Source: Diospyros lotus (lineage: Eukaryota; Streptophyta; Magnoliopsida; Ericales; Ebenaceae). From it: a DNA stretch of 64,000 bases. Positions 23,025 to 32,774 of the stretch are shown piece by piece. How positions within the stretch are numbered: position 1 is the stretch's first letter; each line of letters begins with the position of its first letter. Below the pieces are notes generated by a model. That model searched no databases. It was not told the DNA's origin and saw only the letters and a program-made list of their open reading frames with translations. Made by a program: the position numbers and the translations under genes. Where the stretch lies: contig NC_068341.1 in assembly GCF_014633365.1 (NCBI RefSeq), positions 19,884,339 through 19,948,338 of the forward strand, read 5' to 3'.

Positions 23025-23331
23025 CGACTACTGGTTTGGGTGAGAACAGTACCAATGATGACAGAGACAACACCCCGGCTGGTAAGATCGGTCAAGGTCG
23101 ATGATCATCACTTTGGCCTGTCATTCAGGCAGGTTGGGTCACTATCGGATTCAAGCCGATCGTACTGTGGCAGTGTGGACAGCACTGGTGACTGCAGCAA
23201 TCGGTACTGACAAAGGAACCCAGAGAAACCCTTCGAGGAATGAAGGCAGGATAGCCGGCGATGAAGGCCAAGAAGATAGAATAAGCCGTGGGATGGTGAC
23301 AACAAAGATTGAACAGACTCCCTAGGACTTT

Positions 23332-23376
23332 GCTCTAATACTATGTGACGAAGGCCTCAATTGAATTGTATATATT
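23332..23376 (-). repeat. Primer-binding site and truncated 5' LTR end of copia A
   Basis: GCTCTAATACTA at 23332-23343 is the reverse complement of a mutated initiator-Met primer-binding site. It abuts 33 bp (23344-23376) nearly identical to the LTR terminus at 7845. The LTR is cut by copia D, with target copy ATATT at 23372-23376. Confidence 0.85.
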
Positions 23377-23612
23377 TGTTAAAATCCTAAATGATTTGAA
23401 GAGGATTTGGAGGAGATTGTGGTAAGAGATTGAGATTGAGGCCATAATGAAATCCAATATTTGGAATGTTTAGGCTAATTATGTGAGTTTAATTTTATGT
23501 TTCCATATTTGTTCTCTATGTACATGTTAAATAAGGACCAAGTATGTAAAGGATTTTAAGACTAATTGAATAAAAGTTTTGATTCAATTTCCAAATATTC
23601 TCATCGTCTTCA
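23377..23612 (+). repeat. 5' LTR of copia D with adjacent primer site
   Basis: TGTTAAAATCC...TCATCGTCTTCA, 236 bp, followed at 23613 by TGGTATCAGAGACC, an initiator-Met-type primer-binding site. Confidence 0.9.
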
Positions 23613-23653
23613 TGGTATCAGAGACCAGGTCACTCTGAAAACCCTAGCAAGCC

Positions 23654-25907
23654 ATGGCCGCCAGCCATGAGTCTACCCAGTCGATAACTCAGGAGGGAGA
23701 ATCAGAGATAATCCCCTCCATGGGTTCCACCGGCGGGTTTGAAAATTCTTCAATTTATCTTACCGTAGAAAAGCTTAATAGGAAGAACTACCGAGAATGG
23801 GCCCAATCCATCAAGCTGGTCATCGACGACAAAGGTAAACTGGGCTTCCTTATCGGCGAGATTAGACAACCATCTTCTAAGGAGGTAGTAGCCTTCCAGA
23901 AATGGCGGTCTGAGAATTCCCTCATTACCTCCTACTTGATCAACTCCATGCAACCAGTAATTGGTAAAACATACATGTTCCTGCCGACAGCAAAAGACGT
24001 GCAGGAAGCTGTTCGCAAAACCTACTCTGACATCGAGAATGCCTCTCAAATCTTCAAGATAAAGACTCGGTTGTGGCAGATGAAGCAGGGAGAAAGAGAG
24101 GTGATAGAATACTACACGGAGATGCTGGGTTTATGGCAGGAACTAGACCTCAGCTGTGAAGAATCTTAGGGGTGCACGAGTGATAGTGTGCGATTCAAGA
24201 AGAGGATGGAGAATGAGATGGTGTACGAGTTTCTGGCTAGGCTCAACGGAGAGCTCGACGATGTGAGGAGCCGAGTCTTGGGTCGCCATCCATTACCTTC
24301 CATTTGGGAGGTATTCTCCGAAATTCGATGTAAAGAAAGTAGGAGGAAGGTGATGTTGAAGGAGAAAATTGCATCTGGGCCTAAGGCATCAGCCCTTGTA
24401 ACCCGTGGGCCTCCCACAAGATCTGGGTTGAGACAAAACAAAAGGCTATTTTGTGACCATTACAAAAAATCAAGCCATTTCAAAGATACCTATTGGGTTT
24501 TACATGGCAAGCTTGCTGATTGGAAGCCCAGACAGCCCAATAAATCTCATGGGTACCAGGCCTTGACTAAACAGCAAATAGAAACAGCCCATCATACTTA
24601 GATGACCTCTATTAGGGGTTTTAACCCCGAGCAACTTGAGAAGTTATATGCTCTTTTTTCGACCTTTCAAGCCTCGGGTCAGTCTTCTACGCCTTCGCCA
24701 TCGGGTTCCTTAGCCCACAAAGGTACTTTTTTGACTGCTCTTAGTACTACTTCGCGTCGTACTCCCTGGATTATTGATTCTGGCGCATCCGACCATATGA
24801 CTAATACCCATAATTTATTTTCCACATATTCACCTTGTGCTGGTAACTTGAAAGTAAAAATTGCAGATGGTACTTTATCCCCAGTAGCTGGCAAGGGGAG
24901 TATACGTATCTCTGAATTTATTACTTTGGAATCTGTCATTTATGTTCCTAATCTATCTTGCAATCTATTGTCTGTTAGTCAGTTAACCAACCAATCTTAT
25001 TGCTCAGCTACATTTTTGTCTTCCCATTGTGTCTTTCAGGATCTATCATCGTGGAGGACGATTGGCAATGCTAAGGAATGCGAGGGACTCTACTACTTTG
25101 ATGACGCTCACATGAGTAAACAGCGTCATCCTCCTATTTGTAATTCTGCATCTAGTCCTAGGAATAGTGACCTTTTGTTATGGCACAAACGAATGGGTCA
25201 TCCAAGTTTTCAATATTTAAAACGTTTGTTTCCTTCACTTTGTTCGAATAAAACTCCTTTGGATTTACAATGTGAAGTTTGTGAACTTGCAAAACATCCT
25301 CGCATTACTTTTCCCTCATGTCCTTATAAACCATCACTGCTTTTTACTCTGATTCACAGTGACCTTTGGGAGCCTTCACGAGTTCCTAATAGGACCCACA
25401 CAAAATGGTTTATTACCTTTATTGATGACCATTCTCGTCTCTGTTGGGTGTATTTACTACATGATAAATCTGAGGTTAGTTCTATCTTCATGAACTTCTA
25501 CACTATGATTTACACCCAATTTCACACAAAAATCCAAATTCTTCATACTAATAATGGCACCAAATACTTCAATCATTCTTTGGGCCCCTATCTTCAAAAC
25601 AAAGGTATTGTTCACCAAAGTTCTTGCGTTCACACCCCCTAACAAAATGGGGTTGCTGAACGGAAAAATCGGCATATTCTTGAGGCAGCTCGTGCCCTAC
25701 TGTTCACCTCTCACATGAAAAATAATTTTTGGGGTGATGCCATTCTAACATCTACATTCCTCATCAATCTAATGCCTAATCGAATTCTCTCATTTGCAAC
25801 CCCTCTCCAAAAATTCCAGGAGATCTTCCCTAATTCTCGGCTCAGTTCATCTCTCCTGCTTCGTGTTTTTGGGTCCACTGTGTTCGTCCACATTCACGCC
25901 TCCCAAC
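23654..25907 (+). pseudogene. Copia D gag, protease, integrase (truncated)
   Basis: Single frame from ATG 23654. Gag opens MAASHESTQS and carries LNRKNYREWAQ. The zinc knuckle (about 24450-24495) is destroyed: CDHYKKSSHFKDTY against CDHCKKSGHSKDTC in L. Protease is intact in motif (DSGASDHMT, about 24775). Integrase has HKRMGHPS, CEVCELAK, HSDLWEPS (Gly to Glu) and TPQQNGV broken to TP*QNGV at 25640. Other stops are near 24167 and 24599. Most stops and lost residues are C-to-T or G-to-A changes. Coding ends at FVHIHASQ where E enters. Confidence 0.92.
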
Positions 25908-26192
25908 TGTTGAAGATAATGAAGCATTGAGATAATGCCTTTATGTTATGTGCTCGTGTGTTGGTTTATAATTTCCATGTACTTAGTGTGTTGTTTGTTA
26001 TTCTCCATGTGCTATTAGTTTCAGTTGTTATAAGGCAGTTGTGCCTTCTTTAGTTAGTTATGAGCTGCCTATATAAAGGCAAATCACGATGTATTATGTG
26101 TGGCTTTTATTCTAATCAAATTAGTTTCCAGTTTCGCTATTCTCTTATCCTTGGTTCTTAATTCTTCTACCCTAGGGTTTATCATTCTTACA
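25908..26192 (+). repeat. 5' LTR of copia E
   Basis: 285 bp, TGTTGAAGATAATG...CATTCTTACA, with a TATA-like CCTATATAAAGGC near 26070. No second copy in the window. Confidence 0.8.
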
Positions 26193-26217
26193 TGATATCA
26201 AAGCCACGATTTGTCTA

Positions 26218-29200
26218 ATGGCTTCGAATCAAGCTAACAACTCCTCCTCTGCTCCTTCTCCTTCTCAATCGATATCAGTTTTGTCGACTGCTTCTCAATC
26301 GAACTTTGCTGTAGTCTCCAAAGCGTTTAGCTACATTCCGTTGAAATTGGACTCTAAGAACTATATCTTCGGGAAAGCACAAGTGCTTGCTACAATTCGT
26401 GCATTCGACTTAGTTTCGTTTCTAACTAAGTCTTCTTCTCTGTGTGAGAGTATGATAGGCTTCTTATTGTATTGTTATATTGCTGTTTATGTTGTTGCTT
26501 CTGTTTTGTTTATTGTTGTTAGGCAGTTATAAGATGTCTCGGTGTAGAGGCTTGTTGTTAAGACAGCTGCTATAAATAGCAGTGTCTTCTCTTTGTTAGT
26601 ATTGTATTCATTTTGTAATTTCACTGGTGAATATTGAGAGTTTTCTTTCCTCTCTTGGTTTTCAGTTCTGAATTCTTTTCAAGCTCTTTCACTCCATCTA
26701 AATATGTTGCGAATCCAAATGGTGATGAGTTGATGATTAATCCTGAATATATGGCCTGGTTTCGGTCTGATCAGTTACTCTTTGGCTGGCTTTTCTCTAT
26801 GATTACTGAAGAAGTCTTGGCGCAGGTGATTCAATGTGAATCATCTGCTGAGGTATGGCTCTATCTTGAAAATTTGTATGCTAGACAAACAATAGCCAAG
26901 TCTTTCCAATTGAAGCAGCAGTTAAGATCGGTTAAGAAGGGTGATATGTTGATTAATGACTATGTACTAAAGTTAAAAACAATTAGTCATTCTCTTGCGG
27001 CTATAGGAGAGCCTTTAAATGATAATAAATTGTTGCTTGCGATTCTAAATGGTTTAGATTAGGATTTTGATACTGTTGTTAGCTTGATTACTTACCAAAT
27101 GGATGATATTGATTTGGAGAAGGTTCAGTACTTATTACTTATGCATGAACAACAGTTAGCTGTTAAGAATGTACCATCACCTGTAAATCAGTTTGATTCA
27201 TTACATTCATCGATCAGTGTTAATATGGCATCACATTCATCTGGTGCATCAAATACTGGTAATACTGGTTATAACCGAGGAGGTTTTTCATCGCGAGGCG
27301 GTGGTTTTGGTTTTAGAGGAGGTTGAGGTAGAGGTAGAGACTCTAATAGGCGGATTTATTGCCAACTGTGTGGTAAACCAGGACATTTTGTTGATAAATG
27401 CTATTTTCGGTTTGATAAGAATTTTACTCAAGCTAATCAAGGTTTTTGTCGACCTTCTAATGTTGGTTTTAATACTGGAAACAACTTCTGTCCAAGTGGT
27501 GCTTATATGGCAACCTTTAGTGATTCTAGTGGAGGCTACACTCAGGACATGGGTTCAGTAACAACTTTACCTTGTGACAGTGTTCTAAAACCTTTTGCTC
27601 CTCATGAACACTGTTCTACAAACTCTTCTTTATCCAATCCAACCTGGTTTGTTGACTCAGGTGCTACAAATCATATTACCTCAAGCCTTCAAAATTTGTC
27701 TTTACACACTCCTTATCATGGTGGTGATAGAGTTACAATCGGCAATGGTAAGCAATTGCCTATAACACATGTTGGTACTGGTATTTTGCATACTCAATTG
27801 CCTCCTAATTTCTTTCTTTCTATTCCTAACATTCTGCATGTTCCTAGTACACAGAAAAATTTGCTTAGTGTTTCTCAACTTACTAGAGATCATAATGTGG
27901 TAGCTGAATTTCACTCTAATGTGTGTTTTGTTAAGGACAAATGTACCGGGAAGGTGCTACTCCAGGGACATCTTAAAGATGGGTTATATTCGCTTGTTTT
28001 AGCTTTATGTTCAGCCGTGAACAGCACTCCAGCTTCATCTCTAGCATCTTATCGTCTTAATTCAACCTGTGTTTCTTTGGATACATGTAATAGCAATAAA
28101 TCATGTAATAGATGGTTTCATTTTCTCATGAACTGTCCAAAAATGTAAATGTAGCTCAGTATTCAAATGTTTGTCAGGATTGGCACAATAGGTTAGGCCA
28201 TCCTTCGTTGAATGTTCTTCAAAAAGTATTGAATAAAATTGGAATTTCTTGTTCTCCTTCCAATTTGTTATTTTGTGATTCTTGTCGAGTTGGAAAGTTA
28301 CATCAACTTCCATTTCCTACTCATGAAATTACAGATACTCGTCCTTTGCAGCTTGTATATTCTGATCTTTGGGGTCCAGCACCTATGTTGTCTATAGAAG
28401 GTTTTCGATATTATATAGTTTTTGTGGATGCCTACACCAGATACACTCGGTTATATCCTCTCAAGCTTAAATCTGATGCCTTGTTTGTTTTCGCTATTTT
28501 TCATAAGCTTGTTGAAGTTCAATTTCAAACTAAAATTCAAGCTTTTCAAATTGACAATCGGGGAGAATTTCGAGCTTTCTAACCCTATCTTTATGCTCAT
28601 GGCATTCGGCCATGGTTTACTTGTCCTCATACTCATCAACAAAATGGTATTGCTGAAAGAAAATATCGGCATATTACTGAAATGGGCTTAACTCTTTTGT
28701 CTCATGCTCACATGCCTTTGAAGTTTTGGGTGGAAGCTTTTTCTATTGTTGCTCATTTGATTAACATTCTACCTTCGTCTTCAATTCAGTTTAATACACC
28801 TTTTGAAAGGTTGTATCACAAACCACCCAACTATCATTTTCTTCAACCGTTTGGTTATGCATGTTTTCCCTTTCTTCGTCCTTATATTAGGCATAAGCTT
28901 GATTTTCATTCTACCAAGTGTGTTTTTCTAGGATATAGCTCCACACAAGCTGGTTATAAATGTCTTCATCCATCTGGTCGAGTTTATGTGTCTTGACATG
29001 TTCATTTTAATGTGCATGAATTTCCTTATTCTAATATTTTTCCTTCAACTAATGCTTCAATTCATGTGCCGTCTGGCATGGCACAAAATAATCTGTCTTT
29101 AGATTTCTTGTTGCCTATTTCTTCTTCATCTTCTTATTGTAGGTGTCCTCGAGTAGCTCAATCCTCTCTTGCATCAGTGCTTTGTCCTTCTAACACTACT

Positions 29201-29529
29201 ACATCAGCTGCCACATTCTCTAGTCCATCCTTCAACCCAATTGTTTCAAATTTCTCCTTACCAGCTTCTCCACCTAGAATTCCAAAGTATAAGCTTCCTC
29301 CTGCTCCTTCAATTCATCCCATGGTTACCCGCCTTAAAGCCAAACATCCTTCCTTTTCTACCTCTCCTCATGCCCTAGTAAGCTCACTTGAACCCAGTTC
29401 TATCAGTGAGGCTCTATTAGACTCGCGATGGGTTCAAGCTATGGAAGAGGAGTACAATGCTCTTCACTAAAATCATACATGGGACTTGGTTCCTTATTCA
29501 AAGGATATGAACCTCATTGGTTGTAAAGC
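26218..29529 (+). pseudogene. Copia E gag-pol, interrupted and truncated
   Basis: ATG 26218 begins gag (MASNQANNSS). It is split after FDLVSFLTKSSS by a solo LTR (26443-26681) and resumes at PSKYVANPNGDEL. A glycine-rich GGFSSRGGGFGFRGG stretch and the zinc knuckle CQLCGKPGHFVDKC (about 27360-27400) follow. Protease is DSGATNHIT (about 27655). Integrase has the WHNRLGHPS and CDSCRVGK zinc-binding region and intact HQQNGIAERK (about 28630). The proline/serine linker ends with SEALLDSRWVQAMEEEYNALH, the RT entry. Stops occur near 27060, 27325, 28146, 28580, 28995 and 29468, with a frameshift near 28120. Confidence 0.9.
26443..26681 (+). repeat. Solo LTR in copia E gag, family of element H
   Basis: About 239 bp begin TGTGAGAGTATGATAGGCTT and include GCTATAAATAGCAG. 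The segment resembles the minus-strand LTR of H (35504-35755: same GGCTTCTTATTGTAT start and TTAGGCAGTTATAAG block). It separates two halves of one gag domain. A clear 5-bp duplication is not visible (CTCTG left, AGCTC right). Confidence 0.75.
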
Positions 29530-30745
29530 CATCAGTTTCTTCTTCTGGTGCAACTTCAACTATTCCAGTAAACTGCGCGTTCGTGACAGAGAAACAACTA
29601 GAAGATTTTTGGTTGAATCTCGAAGTTGATTCCGATGTGCGAGGGGGTGAGTGTCAATTCAGATCAAAATGAGAGGTAGGTGGATTGGCTTGGCTAAGAT
29701 TCTAGTGATTTTGTTTGGAATTGAGGACGAGCAAGCCAAGCGAATCCAACTGAATTCTGATAAAATTCTGTAGTCACGATGGACACCAATCCACAATAGC
29801 TGTCGACGCTGACCGGCGATCGGTGGTGGAAAGGAACAAGTAGCAAGAGGCGATTTCGGAAACAACACAGAATTGACGAGGTGACAGAGTCGAACTATTT
29901 CGGTGGTACGATCGGAGCCTACCGCGATCGTAATTGGATTCCAAGGACTTGTCGATCAAGGTGAACTCAAGGAGTGTTGTCTTCCTCCAACCCGTGGTCG
30001 GTGATTGGGTGAGAAGGAGTCCGTCGAAGAAGATTGTTGAATTCGCAACAATCGCGAGTAGAGTCAATTCTGGCCAGCAACAACAAAGATGGTGATGTTG
30101 GTCAATGATTAGGTGGTAGCTACATGGCTATGGTTTCAATTCGAGTTGAAGGTAGGGAAGTCCGTCTAAGTGATTAGGTCCAAATTGAGAAGACTTGAAG
30201 GCAACTTGGTTGGGTGGTATTTCCAGCGACTCTGGACATCTGGAAGGTGGTTAGGTGTTAGGAGGTGTTAATCTCCAGCAAGCGAGCACCCTCAATTCGA
30301 ACTTAGAAGGCACAGCAGGTGAGTGACCCTCAGCCAATAATTTTGGTAATTATTATTTGGAATTGAAGGGAAAAGCAGGATCTGGTGATTTCCAATGCTG
30401 ATGTGAGGCAATTGTCGCTTGGGAATTTTGGGCACTTCTATCCGAGTCTTGAAGAGGAAGGCGGACAGCTGAGGCCGAAAGAAAAGCCGCGGCTAGGAAG
30501 ATCATTGAACCATTTCAATTCTGGCGAGCAGTGAAGGCGTGAAGTGGATGTAGGTCTGAACGATCCTGAATCTGTAGCATTCGTGAGCAAGCCAGGAGGC
30601 TGTTTATCCATTGCATTAGTCGGCTCTAATTGGCAATTCAATTGCAGATCAAAGTGATGCAACGGATTCAGCAAATTTCGTGTGAGAAGTGGATTCTTCT
30701 ATCTTATCCAGCTCGTTAATTATTGGTGCTTGAGGCTGTGAGCAA

Positions 30746-32117
30746 ATGGAAACAAAGGTTAATTTCAGCTTTGAATTTTGGTTAACTTGTTTGAAGAAGA
30801 GCGGTATGTATAGAACCCCTATCCCTTGGTCTTCCAAGTGTCATGTTCATGAGATGTTGGCCATGGGGTCTCAATTGCAGCTAAAGGATGCTGCATTTTC
30901 AATGGGATGTCCTGCTCTTGAAGCCTTGGGAAGCAGTGCACACATGAGACAGTCGAAGCCTCAATGGCAGCAAAAGAAGGCTGCATTTTCAGTTGGAAAC
31001 AAAAGGAATCATGAGCAATTTAGCCAAAAAAAATCAGCAATGGGGAAAGTTGGATAATGAGTCCAGCCAAGTTGACAAGGAAACAAGCAGTGAGATACAT
31101 GGAGCATGCAAGGAACTCGGTCGTATGCTACACGAGCAATTGCAGGAGTTTGCGATGATACTTACTAAGAAGTATCACTATAGCTTTCCTGCTGAATTTT
31201 TCAAGGATTATCACGGAAGTCTTAACAAAGATGAATTCCTTAAAATGGAGCAGCCGAAGGAGAAGTCAAGAAGAAGGAAAACGAATTCACTGCCTGCTTT
31301 AGATTTTGGGCAGCAGAATAAGTATTTTGATTTTAGCAGCAATGACAAGAAGGATGATTGCAATATCAGGCATAATTTTGGCGGTGAAAGGCTTTATCTA
31401 AAGGGAAACTATGATGATCAGGTGGTTAGGATAGCAGACCCAAAGGGACCATCTGATCCCTTTGAAAAAGAACTCCATGAATAGGAATATTCTAGCAAAC
31501 ACAAAGAAAAAGGAGTTGCTGGATTATTTGCATGTAATCAAGAGATTCCGATTGAAACTTTAGCCAATATTAAGGAAGTTGGCGTGGTAAATGAAGTGAA
31601 TAAGTCAATGGAAACTTAGGATTCCGAAGATGAAAGAAAATTGCATGAGGAGATTGGGGTAGACAACACTTTACAAGAGCAAGAAGATGATGATCTCGGT
31701 GATGCACAACCTAATCTAGCTGTAAATCATGTTAGGGAGGAAGGTTGAGATGGAGGCCAAGTGTCAATCATTGAGAAATCGTTGGCTGGAATTGAAGTTG
31801 CAGCAGCTCCTAATGCTAATGCTCACAAACAACCTTGGTATGAGTATTCAAGGCAAGTCTACAATCCTCCATTACTGCATTTTGAGGATGTTGTTGATAT
31901 TTTTGCAACAAAGCATGGTTGTGGGTTGAAAGGGAAGACAATAACTGCAACTATGGATGTAGATCTGCCACCCTTACTTGTATTGGACAATAATGAACTA
32001 CTAATGGAGGTCACGGACACGGATAGTCTTTATGTTGGACTTCAAGTTTCAGCTACTAAGTATGTCTGTCCGGAAGTTGTTGATCATGTCTTTAGATTGG
32101 AGACCAAGCTTGATTAG
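30746..32117 (+). pseudogene. Degenerate unrecognised ORF of element I
   Basis: Two overlapping frames (30746-31057 and, from 30993, a frame reading to 32117 with about three internal stops) give a protein-like sequence of over 400 residues. It is hydrophilic, with acidic and lysine-rich segments (KEKSRRRK, EQEDDDLGD), a region starting KQPWYEYSRQVYNPP, and the end ECPEVVDHVF-like near 32080-32110 (seen as CPEVVDHVFRLETKLD). No gag, pol or env motif is visible. The coding character and the position just before PPT and LTR suggest a relic ORF specific to this non-autonomous family or a captured host gene. I do not recognise it. Confidence 0.4.
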
Positions 32118-32356
32118 ATAACTATTACCGGGGGTGGTTGTATTGGGCTTGAACTCGATGAAATTTTCCCTATGGAAGTTTTGGGTTAACTTAGGCCTGG
32201 AATTGATCTTGAAAACCTAAGAATGAAGATGAAGAGGCCTAGAAGGAGAAAGAAGGAAAGAGGGATGAAACCGTTTGAGAGAGCTGGTATTGGGTGAGAG
32301 CAATGATCAATTGCTGAAGTTCTTGGGGACAAAAACTTTCTCAAGGAGGGGGGAAT

Positions 32357-32769
32357 TGTCATAACCCGAGGATCCCCAAGCATAGAGTAGGAAATATAAT
32401 AGTATTTAACTTACATGCATTACTATACTTTGTAATTTCCTTTCTTCTTTCTGTTATAGCTATTTGTTTTAGTTATAGGCAACTATAGTCATTGTTGTAA
32501 CTGCACATTGGTGCATGTGCAGTGTTGTGAGGCTATATAAGCCACAGTTAGAGAGGATGGAACACATGCTTGAATTGTTTGAATGAAACTCTAATTCTGC
32601 CTCTCTACAATTCTCTCAAATCTCTTTCTCATTTCTCTCTACTACTCTCCCTCATTTCTCTCTAATTTCCTCCCCCATTTCCTTCTTGAATCATTTTGTT
32701 TCAGTTCTATTCAATCAGATCCTTCTGATTGCCAATTCCAACCCTATTATGAACCCTAGGTTCATGACA
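32357..32769 (+). repeat. 3' LTR of element I
   Basis: 413 bp, TGTCATAACCCGAGG...GGTTCATGACA, with GGCTATATAAGCC near 32531 as a TATA-like site and a CT-rich tail. It is preceded by a polypurine tract. It resembles the solo LTR at 6537-6896 in design. Confidence 0.8.
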
Positions 32770-32774
32770 ATAGG

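Larger units (their letters stand above)
7845..23376 (-). mobile_element. Copia retrotransposon A, interrupted by B/C and by D
   Basis: Minus-strand Ty1/copia element in two pieces, 7845-8730 and 18921-23376, separated by insertion of B (target site GATTA at both edges). Its protein reads across the gap: '...QRLIGRLI' on the right piece continues as 'YLSHTRP...' on the left piece. It has a complete 3' LTR (7845-8073), decayed gag-pol and a primer-binding site at 23332-23343. Its 5' LTR is cut after 33 bp (23344-23376) by insertion of copia D. The rest of that LTR is missing, so the right-hand target duplication (expected AATAT) cannot be checked. Confidence 0.9.
23377..25907 (+). mobile_element. 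Copia retrotransposon D, 5' part only
   Basis: The plus-strand 5' LTR, gag, protease and integrase are present; the element stops at 25907 where copia E is inserted (target copy CCAAC at 25903-25907). It belongs to the same family as complete element L: both LTRs share the ATTTGAAGAGGATTTGGAGG block near the start, and gag and integrase align along their whole lengths. RT, RNase H and the 3' LTR are absent from the window. Confidence 0.92.
25908..29529 (+). mobile_element. Copia retrotransposon E, truncated in RT
   Basis: A plus-strand 5' LTR (25908-26192), a primer-binding site variant TGATATCAAAGCC at 26193, gag, protease, integrase and the first residues of RT. Homology ends at 29529 within the motif NLIGCK (normally followed by WVFK), and unrelated sequence of element I begins. 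The family is related to H (gag, protease and the FDLVSFL motif align). There is no 3' LTR in the window. Confidence 0.9.
29530..32769 (+). mobile_element. LTR element I: unclassified interior plus 3' LTR, 5' end missing
   Basis: The right end is a 413-bp LTR preceded by a polypurine tract (AAGGAGGGGGGAA, 32344-32356). The interior of 2.8 kb shows no protease, RT, RNase H or integrase motif. It contains anonymous DNA (29530-30740) and then a degenerate reading frame. The LTR lies within copia H: H coding resumes right after it, with ATAGG (32770-32774) as the right target site. The left end, 5' LTR and left target copy are lost at the 29529/29530 junction. Lack of pol suggests a non-autonomous LTR element, possibly with captured host sequence. 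Confidence 0.6.

Noticed and set aside
22851..23325. Plus-strand ORFs of 74 and 119 aa
   Set aside because: Shadows on the opposite strand of the copia A gag/leader region.
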